DNA of 64,000 nucleotides from Desulfuromonas sp. DDH964 (GCF_001611275.1 NZ_CP015080.1:3214956-3278955); one strand, 5' to 3'; positions 26,601-35,804 are shown, counted from the first letter of the stretch. Numbers and translations: made by a program. The notes: generated by a model not told the origin, from the letters alone.

Positions 26601-29600
26601 GGCAGGGATAACAGGTGGTCTCGTCGGCGAGGCTGGCGCCATGCTGGTCATGGGCGCCGCTGGAGCCGGTGGTCGATTTCCCGCCGCTATGACAGGAGCC
26701 GCAGGTCGCGTTGATCGAATCCCCGACCACCGCAGCAATGGTCCAGGCGGTGTCGGCGAAGTTGTGGGTCCCGTCGGCGGTGGCATGGCAGGTTTGGCAC
26801 AGACCGCTGGTCTCGTTGTAGGACCCGGCGCTGTTAACCTCGATGGTGGCGTTACCGTGCTTGCTGGTCCCGCCCCAGTCGTTGCTGCCGAAGGCGAAGG
26901 TGTAATTGCCGCTGGTCGCTTCGAGACCATGGCAATCCTTGCACTGGTAGGTGGTGCCGGTGCCGTGCATCGACTGAGTCCCGGCACTGGTGCGGTGAAT
27001 GACGCCGCCGTTCCAGGTCTGGCTCCAGTCGCCGTGGCAACCGGCGCAGGCGGTGGTGGCGGTGGTGTAGAAATTGGCACTGCTGTTCCACTTGTGAGCC
27101 CAGTCGTCGCTCAGCGTGGTGTGGCAGGTAGTGGTGGCGCAGGTACCGGTGTTATCGGCAGACTGGGTATAGAAGGCGGCGAGACCCATCTGGGTGGTCT
27201 GGCCGACACCACCGGTGAGGGTGCCGTTAATGTGGGTCGCCTGGGCGGCAACCGTGGTATGGCAGGCGGCGCAGCCGCCGGAGAGGCTTTCGTTGTGCCG
27301 CTGACCGGAGACGGTTGGCGTCACGTTGTGGAGACCGGAGGCCGGCAGATTGGCGCCGCCGCCGATGTAGCTGCCGCTGTGGCAGTCAGTGCAGCCAGGC
27401 GCCGGAGTCGAAGTGGTAAAATTGGCGCTGCCACCGTGGCAGCTGTTGGCGCAGGTGCCGGTACCGGCGTTGTAGGTCGTGATCTTGGCGCCAAGGGTCG
27501 GCGCGGTCACGGCACCGTCGATAGCGCTGTGGGTCGTACTGTTGTTGTTATGGCAGTCGGTACAGTTGGCGCCGGTGACATAAGCGGTGTTGTCGGTATG
27601 GGCCTGGTGGGCCCCGACGGCCGGCGGGAAGCCGGTGAAGAGGGTCTTGCCGGTGGCGTTATGGCAGTTGGCGCAGTCAAGCTTGGCGCTGTCCTTCCAG
27701 TCGCCAGCCGCGGCTGCGTTGACCAAATGGCAGTTATTGGCGCAACCGCCGGAGGCGCCATCATAAACGACAGTATCATCAACGGCCCCGTCAATATGGG
27801 TTGTTGCAGTTTCGGCGGTGTGGCATTCGGCGCACGCGTTGGCGACAAAGACGGTGTTGGCAATATGGACGTCATGGCGACCGGTCGCCGGCGCGTAGCC
27901 GTGGCAGATGGTGCAGTCGTCAGCACTGCTGGCAGCGCGACCCCAGACCGGGGTGGCGACGGCGGCGCCAAGACCATCCGTATGGCAAAGGGTGGTCGAG
28001 CAGCCGTTGGCCACGAGGTTGTTGAAATCAATCGCTGCGGCAAAGTCAACCGCGCCATTGCGATGGGCATTGGAGGCCGGCAGCGTATCGTGGCAATCGG
28101 CGCAACCGACGGTCTTGCCGAAGGTGGTCGGGACAGTGGCAGCGAGGTGCGAGGTGTGGCTGCCGGTGGCCGGGTCGGTTTCGCTGTGACAGAAGGCGCA
28201 GCCGACCGCGTTGGCCACGGTCCACTCGGCGCTGTAGGTGCTGGCCGAGGGGTTGTGGCAGGCGATATTATTACAGGTGGCGTTAGTGCCGGCACTGGTC
28301 GGATCGACGCCGGTAGAGCCAAGGGCGGTTGCGTCGAGGGTCGCCTCGTAAGCAATGGCGGCAGCCATCCCCTGGACCTTGGCGAGCTCAGTGGCCCCGG
28401 TCCGATCGGTGATGTGGGTGGTGTCGGTCGGCAGCGTCCCGTGGCAGTCAGTACAGACGGCGTTGGCGGCGAAGTGGGTGCTGTGGCTGCCGCTCAGGGC
28501 GTTGGCGTCAGCATTGTTGCCGGCCAGGGTCGGGGTGGCCGACTCGTAATGGCAGGCGTCGCAGCCAAGGGCAGTGTCGGTCCAGGCGGCGCTCAATCCG
28601 CTGGTGCCGTTGTGACAGGCGCTGGCGCAGGTGGAGCCGTTGTAACCGACGGTGGTCGCAAGGATGGTGGCCCGACCGGAGGCGTTGCTGTGGTTGAGGC
28701 TGTTCCCCTGGTCGGTGGTGGTGTTGTAGGTATAGCTGGCGGCGCCGGTGTGGCAGAACTCACAGGCGCTGCGATCGGCGGTGTCAAAAATCTTGCCGCC
28801 GGCATCGGCGAGGAAAGAGTCGGGCGCATGCAGGGCATGGGCGGCGGTATTGGGCGGGAAGCCATGGCAGCTGTCGCAGGAGTCGCCGCCACCGACGGCA
28901 AAGGCGTTAACCGGGTTGGTGTGCGAGAGGTGGCAGCTGAAGCAGTCGGCCCCTTCGTTGTGGGCGATGCCGCTATTGGTCTTGTTGTTGTGCTGGTTGG
29001 TCTGGTTGGCTGCCGTGTGGCATGTGGCGCAGATGTCGTCGCCGTTGGCGGCGTCGATTTCGTCGTAGGAATTGGCGCCGGTGGTGGCGGAGAAGACCAC
29101 CGTGCCGCTGAAGGCAGTCGAAGTCGCCTTGACCATGTAGATGTTGCTGCTACCGTGGGGATCGTGGCAGGTCACGCAGGTACTGCCCTGGTGGCTGACA
29201 AGGGCGCCGTGGCAGGAACCGCAGGAGAAGGCGGGCTGGAGACGCTTATCGCCGGTACCACCGGTGAGGTGGCCACCCTGGGTCTTGTCGTGACAAGCGA
29301 GGCAGTCGAGGGCAGCGGCAGGGTTGCCGCTGACGTTGTAGGTGCCCGTCGCTTTGTTGTGGCCACCGCTGAGAGCAGTCGACTTGTCAACAACTCCGGC
29401 CATGGTGGAGAGGGTACCAGTGTGACAGGTCGCGCAATCCACGGAAGTGGGAATGTTCCAGTTGGGCTCGGGCTCGCTGCCATCGACACCGTGGCAGCTG
29501 TCGCATACCGAGCCCTGGAGATTGGCAACCATGCTGATAGCGCCATCGATATGGTCAGCGCTGTTGGTACCGGCATGGGTATGGCAGACATCGCAGGAGA

Positions 29601-31644
29601 GCTTCGGCCCGTCAGCATCGGTGACGTGTTTGGCATGGGCACCGGTGGCCGGAGCAGGGCTGGTCCCGCCATCGTTATGACAGAGGGTACAGGTGGTCAT
29701 CGCCGCGTTGTTGCCGTTATCCCAGTCCGGAGTGATGTAGTTGCTTTTACCATCCGAGTGGCAGTAGGCGGTCTGGCAGGTGCCATCGGTAGCGTAGGTA
29801 ATCGACCCGGTGAGACCGGCCGCGGTGAGGTCGCCGACCACATCCTTGTTACCATCAACGTGGATGCCGCCGATCGCCGTGGTCACCAGGGCGGTAGCGC
29901 TGGTAGCGGTGGAATTGTGGCAGACCGCGCAGGAATAGGTTCGATCGAGGATGGCATTGGCGGTGGCGCCACCAAGATGTTTCTGGTGAGCGGCCGAGTT
30001 GCCGGCATTGTTCATGGAGGTGGCGTCGTTGCCGTGGCACGCCTGGCACTCGGTCACGGTGCCGATGATAGCCCCGGCCCCTCCGGCCCAAACCGGTGCA
30101 GCGGCGTAGGCAATGGAACCGACCCGCGGAGCACCGTTACTGTGGCAATAGACGGCCGAACAGGAACCGGAGCCAGCCGTATTGTAAATCGGGTTCGGGG
30201 AACTGATATTGGTCGGCGCGGGGAGCAAACCAATCGCGTTATTGAGGACCTGCTGGAAGGTGCCGCCGTCGTGGTTGCCGGCGCCAGGAAGGTCGGTCAG
30301 TTTGCCGGAATCGACACCGTGGCAGACCTGGCAGCCATATTTGTACTGGTTGGGTCCGCCATTGGCGTGAGCGGCGTGAGGCGTGGTGTTCTCGGCCTTG
30401 AACACTCCGGAAGTGGAGTAGTTGTTGCCGGTGTTCTGGGTGCTGTGTGCATACCCGCCGGAGGTGACACTGCCATCGGCATCAAGATAAGGGGCGTAAC
30501 CGTGGCAGGAACCGCAACCGGGACCGAAGGAGCCACTGGCCTGGTCATGGCTGTGGCAGCTGGCGCAGGCGAGGCTGGTGTCATGGGCGGGAACCGCCGC
30601 AAGGTCGTGACAGGAGAGACAGATAGCACCGTTGACACCGGTACCATTGTCATAGTTGGTCATGGTCGTCGGGTCGGCAGTGTAATCAAGAAAAACATCG
30701 CCATTGACATCAGCCATCGGGGAAGTCGGGAGACGGATCTTCTTTTTCAGCATGAAATAGTTGGCGCTGCCGGTGGCTGTGTACTCATGGCCACCATGGC
30801 AGACCATACAACCCAGAGGTGTCGTAGCCATGCCATGTCCCTTGTAGGTATGGCAGGCCTGGCAGAGGCTGTCACCGAGAGCCGGGCTCCCATTGTCGGG
30901 ACCGTTCCCCTTGAGGAGACGACCGTCGCCGGCGCCGCCACTGCCAAAGCTGTCGACGGTCGTAGCATCGGAATCGACATAGTGAACCCCGTGGCAGGTG
31001 GAACAGGAGACCTTGCCATTGGCATCGAGGAGAATGGCGGAATTATAGATATTAGTGATCGGCTGAAATCCGGGAGCAGCCGGATTATAGGCAACGTTAA
31101 CCGGATGGGTCATGAGGCCGTGAGCAGGGGTTTTGTCAAAGCCGACATGGCAGGCCTTGCACAGCTGGTCGGTCGAAGTGATCCCCACCGGGTAGAGCTT
31201 GGGATTGGTAGCGCTGTCACCATGCGGGTTGTGACAACGGGTACAGGTCACCTTGCCGGTCGAAGTGCCATAACGCGAGTAGAAACCAGGATAGGTGGCC
31301 GAAGAGGGCGCCTGGGCCCCGGCCTGGGGAACCACATCGGTCGGTGCCGCCCAGTTATGGGAACTGCCAGGGAACCCGGCGACACCATGCCCATAAAGGT
31401 TGCTCGCCTCCTGGGGAAGCATGCCTTTGCTCGGCGTAATGGTCTGGCCGGTGCTGAAGACATGTGTTTGAGTGGGGCTATTATGGCACTGGCGACAGAC
31501 CTGCGCCGTCAGGTCCGTAAAAGAGACCCCGGCAATATGGCAGGTCTTACACTCAAACGCATGGACAGCCACCGCCTGGGAAGTTCTTGGCAAAAGGACC
31601 AACACCGCCAATACGAAGCAGGCTGCCAGTATCTTCGATCTCAT
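23683..31644 (-). CDS. giant multiheme c-type cytochrome, about 74 heme motifs
   Basis: About 2653 residues. ATG 31644 is chosen because AGGAG lies 8 bases upstream and a signal peptide follows directly (LAACFVLAVLVLLP, cleavage near SQA-V). The first heme motif (CKTCH) comes within ~10 residues of the mature start and the last (CQACH) is 5 residues from the C-terminus. I count 57 CX2CH, 6 CX3CH (for example CASACH, CANNCH) and 11 CX4CH (for example CSAVYCH, CNNIACH), 74 in all. Unlike the 18-heme proteins it has almost no heme-free scaffold. Repeating blocks of ~60-100 residues such as DTTHI-CNN-ACHNPS suggest internal duplication. It lies in an operon with a tetraheme cytochrome and an NHL protein, as in Geobacter extracellular cytochrome loci. 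Its role is inferred to be long-range electron transfer outside the cell. Confidence 0.93.
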   Translation of the reverse strand: MRSKILAACFVLAVLVLLPRTSQAVAVHAFECKTCHIAGVSFTDLTAQVCRQCHNSPTQTHVFSTGQTITPSKGMLPQEASNLYGHGVAGFPGSSHNWAAPTDVVPQAGAQAPSSATYPGFYSRYGTSTGKVTCTRCHNPHGDSATNPKLYPVGITSTDQLCKACHVGFDKTPAHGLMTHPVNVAYNPAAPGFQPITNIYNSAILLDANGKVSCSTCHGVHYVDSDATTVDSFGSGGAGDGRLLKGNGPDNGSPALGDSLCQACHTYKGHGMATTPLGCMVCHGGHEYTATGSANYFMLKKKIRLPTSPMADVNGDVFLDYTADPTTMTNYDNGTGVNGAICLSCHDLAAVPAHDTSLACASCHSHDQASGSFGPGCGSCHGYAPYLDADGSVTSGGYAHSTQNTGNNYSTSGVFKAENTTPHAAHANGGPNQYKYGCQVCHGVDSGKLTDLPGAGNHDGGTFQQVLNNAIGLLPAPTNISSPNPIYNTAGSGSCSAVYCHSNGAPRVGSIAYAAAPVWAGGAGAIIGTVTECQACHGNDATSMNNAGNSAAHQKHLGGATANAILDRTYSCAVCHNSTATSATALVTTAIGGIHVDGNKDVVGDLTAAGLTGSITYATDGTCQTAYCHSDGKSNYITPDWDNGNNAAMTTCTLCHNDGGTSPAPATGAHAKHVTDADGPKLSCDVCHTHAGTNSADHIDGAISMVANLQGSVCDSCHGVDGSEPEPNWNIPTSVDCATCHTGTLSTMAGVVDKSTALSGGHNKATGTYNVSGNPAAALDCLACHDKTQGGHLTGGTGDKRLQPAFSCGSCHGALVSHQGSTCVTCHDPHGSSNIYMVKATSTAFSGTVVFSATTGANSYDEIDAANGDDICATCHTAANQTNQHNNKTNSGIAHNEGADCFSCHLSHTNPVNAFAVGGGDSCDSCHGFPPNTAAHALHAPDSFLADAGGKIFDTADRSACEFCHTGAASYTYNTTTDQGNSLNHSNASGRATILATTVGYNGSTCASACHNGTSGLSAAWTDTALGCDACHYESATPTLAGNNADANALSGSHSTHFAANAVCTDCHGTLPTDTTHITDRTGATELAKVQGMAAAIAYEATLDATALGSTGVDPTSAGTNATCNNIACHNPSASTYSAEWTVANAVGCAFCHSETDPATGSHTSHLAATVPTTFGKTVGCADCHDTLPASNAHRNGAVDFAAAIDFNNLVANGCSTTLCHTDGLGAAVATPVWGRAASSADDCTICHGYAPATGRHDVHIANTVFVANACAECHTAETATTHIDGAVDDTVVYDGASGGCANNCHLVNAAAAGDWKDSAKLDCANCHNATGKTLFTGFPPAVGAHQAHTDNTAYVTGANCTDCHNNNSTTHSAIDGAVTAPTLGAKITTYNAGTGTCANSCHGGSANFTTSTPAPGCTDCHSGSYIGGGANLPASGLHNVTPTVSGQRHNESLSGGCAACHTTVAAQATHINGTLTGGVGQTTQMGLAAFYTQSADNTGTCATTTCHTTLSDDWAHKWNSSANFYTTATTACAGCHGDWSQTWNGGVIHRTSAGTQSMHGTGTTYQCKDCHGLEATSGNYTFAFGSNDWGGTSKHGNATIEVNSAGSYNETSGLCQTCHATADGTHNFADTAWTIAAVVGDSINATCGSCHSGGKSTTGSSGAHDQHGASLADETTCYPCHGDNAGAGYSVYTGNHNTGNVDLVGVTYSTATRNDVTGTCLTSGCHNKSTGTDPSTAWNTNALACDDCHYYATGTTPTAAGNTAATTALSADHGNHFGTGGIFACATCHGTDPTDTTHITGTTLLERTNPVQNNATVTITGWNGTDSCNNAACHNPSGTTYSATWMVSTASCTLCHSATDPGTGSHDEHMGATTTFGLAVSCASCHGTLPVSNAHLNNTVNLLAGMNYTPAATDVLGTLGKCSTSTCHNNGTAAATPVQTPTWNTASANCSICHEGTPTSNKHGVHLASTNYVTGSCGDCHTAANTATHINGTRNLANKVTSATLAANGTCATTCHAVVDGRDWTAGPTLDCADCHNASGKTLYTASGAGGWPNTSNKHSAHTGSNSLPQTGANDCFACHNGTVDNAGAIIGGGSHLNGSFDVAFNTTYAYENLAAGKSGTGASTTCSNIRCHSGVTTPTWAAASTISCGKCHNTGGTGPLPSGSVAGSHAKHANNDGDFADCASCHTGANSYSATGGAANHQNLTVNIGVGFTYTDGNGAAGVNYSGDGVDNGTCATSCHGASSPNWGSAGSVTCTSCHNNGTDDGVLANAVPAATATIHTTHNNANNAYVPSDCDACHGAGAQTATHSGHINGSATVANKIASYTSATGTCSNNCHNVTDGRDWTSGTSLACSDCHIGGGVKDLDFSASPPTSANHPAHVATMDSSYGSVTRKADGTGYDFACGQCHQGTHLNNVVGEIAAGVNYSGGSCSTNACHNNGQGAAPAENPSWTLGFSAGDICSKCHGNTPTTAAHTVHAVGIHASDLYTGTTGLQSASATAPSAHGDGATSTVISCNSCHNSTVNDWFNANNPACASCHTTGGTGGDQALVITGYNSHVNGNNDVVFQNIAVKSRAQVRDDITSVTDLSASWTRPNGYKANNSYDLAKVNLTSASYVSGSGTCSNVACHNGNAATWATPQNNCQACHTGLPK

Positions 31645-31714
31645 GGGCACACTCCTAACAGGACCAAGAATCATTAAACCCGTAAACTACAGTCATATTT
31701 AATGAAAGTCGTCT

Positions 31715-32494
31715 TTACTTGTTATGGCAGGCCAGGCACAGGGCGCTGCCGGTATTCGGCCGAATCAAAAACGGCCGGTAAGCAGTGTTGGTGATGTAAT
31801 CGACGTGCGGGTCGTGGCAGGAGGAACATTCGACCCGGTGATCAGCACCGAAAAACCGCACTCCTTCACCCTGCCAGCCCAGGGCGCTGGTGATGTCCAC
31901 GGTGGTTCCAACCGACCGCAACTGGCCGACCCGGGCCCCGCCAGGCTGATAAATGGCGTCCCCCAGCACTGAATCGTAACTGAAGGAAATGGGATGATCG
32001 TCGCTGAGGTCCGTGCCAAGATTGGGACCACCTGCACCGAGGTTGATGATGTGAGTATCGGTAGGATCGCCCATCATGACAAAGGTAGTCTCCGGGATTC
32101 CGATATCGTTGCTGGTATTGAGCAGGTGATTGACGGAAATGGTGCCATCGTGACAGGAGAGACAGAGCAGCGACTCGTCGTTAACCGGTCGGCTCGCCGA
32201 GAGTCCCTGCAAATAACTGGAGAGGGTCACGCTGTTGTACTGGGTGTAGGTCGAGGCGCCTGGCAGGCTGCGGTTCCAGAGCGGCCCGGTGGTGTTGCCG
32301 CCGTGCGGCGTATGACAGAAAATGCAGACCTCATCCTCGTTGGTCGCGTAGGATGCCATCCCAGCCACGGGCCCGGTAGTCGACAGATTGTGCCAGGTAT
32401 TAGCCACACCGGCCGTTCCCTTGGCAAACGCCAGCCCGGAACACAGCAACAGCAAACAACCCGAAACGACAAGTCCTGATACCAGTTTTTTCAT
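31715..32494 (-). CDS. tetraheme c-type cytochrome, secreted
   Basis: 259 residues with a signal peptide (VSGCLLLLCSGLAFA). The four heme motifs are CIFCH (57-61), CLSCH (111-115), CSSCH (~228) and CLACH near the C-terminus. The spacing and segments such as DEVCIFCHTPHGG, SLLCLSCHDG and VECSSCHDPH match the doubled-CXXCH type found beside NHL proteins in Geobacter. It lies between the NHL protein and the giant cytochrome with short gaps, clearly in one operon. Small tetraheme secreted cytochromes include filament-forming members, but whether this one polymerizes cannot be told from sequence. Confidence 0.92.
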   Translation of the reverse strand: MKKLVSGLVVSGCLLLLCSGLAFAKGTAGVANTWHNLSTTGPVAGMASYATNEDEVCIFCHTPHGGNTTGPLWNRSLPGASTYTQYNSVTLSSYLQGLSASRPVNDESLLCLSCHDGTISVNHLLNTSNDIGIPETTFVMMGDPTDTHIINLGAGGPNLGTDLSDDHPISFSYDSVLGDAIYQPGGARVGQLRSVGTTVDITSALGWQGEGVRFFGADHRVECSSCHDPHVDYITNTAYRPFLIRPNTGSALCLACHNK

Positions 32495-32578
32495 TTATTT
32501 ATTCCCTGACCATAAGTTAATAAATTAAAACCTTGAAATTTAGTTGCTGGCACGTCCCAATACCTGCCGGCCCTATAA

Positions 32579-35560
32579 TTAATCGTGGTCCTTGTCCTTG
32601 TCCTTGTCCTTGTCCTTGTCCTTGTCCTTGTCCTTGTCCTTGTCCTTGTCCTTGTCCTTGTCCTTGTCCTTGTCCTTGTCCTTGTCCTTGTCCTTGTCCT
32701 TGTCCTTATCCTTGTCCTTATCCTTGTCCTTATCCTTATCCTTATCCTTGTCCTTATTCTCGCCCTTAAACTGGCCACCGGCCAGATCGAGAATATTAAG
32801 CAGTTCGGTTGTTTCGGTGCTGGTTGCAACAGTTGCCAAAACAGTCCGAATGGCGCGATCGGCACCTTCCACACTGAGCTGGCCACTCTCAAGACCGGCC
32901 GCAATGCCGGCCAGAGCCGTTGCATCGGCTGCGGATGCAAGGCCATTAGCAACCTGGGTCACCTTCCGCGCCAGAGCGCCGGCAAACGCAGGGACAAGTT
33001 CATCTGATCGGCCAGCCGCAAGCTGAAGGCTTCCGGAGCTGAGACCAATAACCAGGTCAATTCCAGGCCCGCCATCAAGGTTGCAGCCGGCGAGGCCAAA
33101 CAAACCTGGTGTCTGGATCGGGAGGAGATCTCGCACCGCCCAGGTTCCGTCGGTTTGAACACCCAGCAGGACCAGGTCACCGCCAATATTGGCGAGGAGT
33201 TCCCGCTCCCCATCCCCATTCCAGTCGATGACGAATGGGACGACGGCGCCGGAAAAGCTGCCGAGCAACTGGCCAGCAGCCAGCTCCGGGACGGCATCGG
33301 AACCGAGATTGCGGAACAGGACCAACTGTCCGGCACCGGAACCGACCAACAGATCCTTGGCCAGGTCACCGTCAAAGTCGACGACTGCCGGGACCGACGG
33401 GCCATCGACGGCAAGCGTGCTTCCACCAACGATTGCAAGGGTGACTCCGGCGGCAAAACGCGGGGCGTTTTCAGTGCCGACATTGAGGAGGAGCTTTACC
33501 GTACCGTCAAAGGAACCGATCAGGAGGTCCTTAGCGTTATCGTTATTCCAATCGACAACCGCGGGAGTTGCACCGGGAGCGAGAATCAGCCCAAGGTCGG
33601 TTCCGGCAGAGAAGCCATCCGCTGAGCCAGCGAAGAGCTGCAGCGACCCGGACTCGTCACCTACCAGCAGATCAAGGTTGCCATCGTTGTCAAAATCGAC
33701 AAGGGTGGGGCTGGCACTGCCGGCGACCCCGGCCGGGAGCCCGGCAGCGGACAACGAGCTGAGCTGCATTGAGGAAACGGTCCAGGCAGGAAGCAACTGG
33801 GCATTGACAGCTACCGCACCCTGCTCGGGAAGGGTCACCACCGTAAAGAAGGGTTCGAAACCGGCAGTTTCAACCACCACCGAGTAGCTCCCCGGAGCAA
33901 GATCACGCAGACTCACTGGTACTTCGCCGACATACTGCCCGCTATAGCCAGGATTACCGCCAAGGAATACGCGCGCTCCTGGCATATTGGCGTCAATGGA
34001 GAGCATGGTCGGCAGATAGGTAAAGGAACCGTCCGCAACTGACGTCGTGGCCAGCCCGGAGGAATCGACAGCCGTCACCTGCCAGGCATAGACTGTCCCT
34101 GGCTCCAGCTGCGCGTAGTCCGCAAAATCAGCCAGAGAAAGTTCCTGGGCCGTGAGCTCGGCCGCAAGGACCGGCTCGGCGAACCCGGCAACGCCGGCTA
34201 CCGCAACCCGGTAGGTCAAGCCAGCGGCGTCACCCGGGTCGGCATCGGTTGCTGCCAACCAGGTCAAGAGCCCGGCACCATCGCGAACCTCACCAGCAAG
34301 CGGCGCGGCAAGGACCGGTGCGGTCGGCGCCTCCGGCGCGGCATTCACCATAAACTCGGCAGCGGAACTCCACGGCGAGTAATCCGTACCATCGAAGGCG
34401 CGGACCTTCCAGCTGAAGGCACCATTTTCTGCAAGCGCAGCAGGAACAACGGCGGAGGTCCCGGTCACTGCGGTCAACTCCGCAACCATGAGACCGCCGC
34501 CAAAAACCTGCACCTCATAGCTCAGAGCATCGCCGTCCGCATCTGTTGCCGCGGTAAACTGCAGGTCGGGGGTTGCCGTAGAAAGGACGCTCCCTCCTTG
34601 CGGCGTGAATGGCTGCGGAACAGAGGGAGGGCTATTCTGCTTTACCGGGTTCGCCCCGCCGTCCACCCCATAGGAAGCGATGATGCCAATATCGCTGGCC
34701 ACCAGCAGGCGACTGTTGGCAGCATCAAAAGCAACATCACGCAAGGACGGCATTGGCGAGGCGGATTTGGCCACATAGGAGTATGCGGCATCCAGGACCC
34801 GGAATTGCGGTGCACCGAAATCAAGGAAATAGCTACGCCCAAGAGCGTCAACAGCAGAGCCGGCAAAGATAAAAGGGGCTGGGGAGCCAAAGGATGTTGC
34901 CCGGGAAAGCGTCCGCTTGAGGACACCATCCAGACCGAATACCTGAACGCGTTCGAGAGCGTTATCCGCAACCAGAACTTCTCCCGCGACAGGATTGACT
35001 GTCAGGGCGACCATCGAACTGAACTGGCCGGCGCCAGCACCAACACCACCGAACTTATATTGAAAGAGACCGCTTTGATCATAAACCTTGACCAGCATCC
35101 GACCAGTATCGGCCACAAAAACGAAACCGGAGCCATCAACGTCAACTTCTCCAGGGATATGGAATTCCGTCTCGCCTGCGGGGGCCGATCCCGCCAGGGA
35201 ACCGAGTGTCGCCCCCGAAATCGGGTCGATGATCAACACCTCCGTCGCCGTCGATGCATAAACCCTGGAGCCATCAGCAGATACGGCAACACCTCGACCG
35301 GTGACCTGTCCTGCCGCGAACTGCCCCCGAATCGTGCCGTACTGGTCAAGCTTGACAACCGCCTTGAGCAGCGGATCAGCCACATAGATATTACCCTGCC
35401 CGTCCACATCAAGGGTCGAAGGAACCACCTGCCCCTGGCTAATCTGCCCCAGGGACGCCAGCGCCGGCGCACTCGCTGCGAAGGCCGGACTATGCCAAAT
35501 GACACTTACCGACAGTGATATCACCGCAAGCAGGGACAGGATCGTTCTGGACCGCTTCAT
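32579..35560 (-). CDS. NHL/FG-GAP repeat surface protein with (Lys-Asp)28 tail
   Basis: 993 residues. After a signal peptide (ILSLLAVISLSVSVIW, cleavage near AFA-A) come NHL beta-propeller repeats (~35-290, for example GNIYVADPLLKAVVKLDQYG), fibronectin-III-like domains (~310-520), a PEGA-like domain (AGSYSVVVETAGFEPFF), and FG-GAP/VCBS repeats (~610-860, such as DFDNDGNLDLLVGDESG). A helical stretch is followed by a C-terminal tail of 28 Lys-Asp dipeptides ending HD. It is the first gene of the operon with the tetraheme and giant cytochromes. NHL proteins recur next to extracellular cytochromes in this group, presumably as scaffolds or assembly factors. A sigma-54 promoter lies 85 bases upstream. 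Confidence 0.9.
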   Translation of the reverse strand: MKRSRTILSLLAVISLSVSVIWHSPAFAASAPALASLGQISQGQVVPSTLDVDGQGNIYVADPLLKAVVKLDQYGTIRGQFAAGQVTGRGVAVSADGSRVYASTATEVLIIDPISGATLGSLAGSAPAGETEFHIPGEVDVDGSGFVFVADTGRMLVKVYDQSGLFQYKFGGVGAGAGQFSSMVALTVNPVAGEVLVADNALERVQVFGLDGVLKRTLSRATSFGSPAPFIFAGSAVDALGRSYFLDFGAPQFRVLDAAYSYVAKSASPMPSLRDVAFDAANSRLLVASDIGIIASYGVDGGANPVKQNSPPSVPQPFTPQGGSVLSTATPDLQFTAATDADGDALSYEVQVFGGGLMVAELTAVTGTSAVVPAALAENGAFSWKVRAFDGTDYSPWSSAAEFMVNAAPEAPTAPVLAAPLAGEVRDGAGLLTWLAATDADPGDAAGLTYRVAVAGVAGFAEPVLAAELTAQELSLADFADYAQLEPGTVYAWQVTAVDSSGLATTSVADGSFTYLPTMLSIDANMPGARVFLGGNPGYSGQYVGEVPVSLRDLAPGSYSVVVETAGFEPFFTVVTLPEQGAVAVNAQLLPAWTVSSMQLSSLSAAGLPAGVAGSASPTLVDFDNDGNLDLLVGDESGSLQLFAGSADGFSAGTDLGLILAPGATPAVVDWNNDNAKDLLIGSFDGTVKLLLNVGTENAPRFAAGVTLAIVGGSTLAVDGPSVPAVVDFDGDLAKDLLVGSGAGQLVLFRNLGSDAVPELAAGQLLGSFSGAVVPFVIDWNGDGERELLANIGGDLVLLGVQTDGTWAVRDLLPIQTPGLFGLAGCNLDGGPGIDLVIGLSSGSLQLAAGRSDELVPAFAGALARKVTQVANGLASAADATALAGIAAGLESGQLSVEGADRAIRTVLATVATSTETTELLNILDLAGGQFKGENKDKDKDKDKDKDKDKDKDKDKDKDKDKDKDKDKDKDKDKDKDKDKDKDKDKDKDKDHD
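32588..32755 (-). repeat. hexanucleotide microsatellite encoding (KD)28
   Basis: 28 units of AAGGAC (minus strand), a few with GAT instead of GAC, mostly toward the 5' side. Uniform units at the 3' side suggest recent expansion by slippage. Because the unit is 6 bases, length changes stay in frame and alter only tail length. Confidence 0.97.
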
Positions 35561-35644
35561 ATTGGTTGCCTCCTGACAAGAACAGATTACGCATGTCCTG
35601 GTAGTTCAAAACGCGGGCTGGCTTGTTTCGTCGCAGGGAATGTA

Positions 35645-35660
35645 TGCAACCGACATGCCA
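35645..35660 (-). promoter_or_regulatory. sigma-54 promoter of NHL-cytochrome operon
   Basis: The minus strand reads TGGCATGTCGGTTGCA, one mismatch from TGGCACGNNNNTTGCW, with GG and GC 10 bases apart. It lies 85 bases before the NHL gene and 145 bases beyond the end of a sigma-54 activator gene. This would place the 74-heme cytochrome operon under that regulator and its heme-binding kinase. Confidence 0.8.
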
Positions 35661-35747
35661 GCTATTCCTGCGCCATTAAACTCCCCGCCCGTTCCTGGCG
35701 ATCACACCTGGTCGTCCTTTTGACCCCGCTTCCTGCCTGCACCATAC

Positions 35748-35779
35748 AGAAAGGGCCGGACGAATGCCCGACCCTTTCT
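35748..35779 (-). terminator. terminator after response regulator
   Basis: AGAAAGGG and CCCTTTCT form an 8-bp stem, extended by three more pairs across one mismatch, 26 bases after the regulator stop. There is no strong U-run. It would separate the two-component operon from the sigma-54 promoter. Confidence 0.5.
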
Positions 35780-35804
35780 GGGGTGAAGCCTGGAACTTAG
35801 TGAC

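Noticed and set aside
25354..31677. A 2107-codon open frame on the plus strand opposite the giant cytochrome
   Set aside because: It is antisense to a gene full of heme motifs, has a low-complexity Val/Gly/Ala composition and no domain; it is a by-product of biased codon use. The same applies to plus-strand frames at 3687-7232 and 18524-22438.
32585..33007. Frames encoding long Leu-Val or Ser-Leu repeats opposite the (KD)28 array
   Set aside because: They are the other frames of the AAGGAC hexamer and have no start signals or conservation expected of genes.
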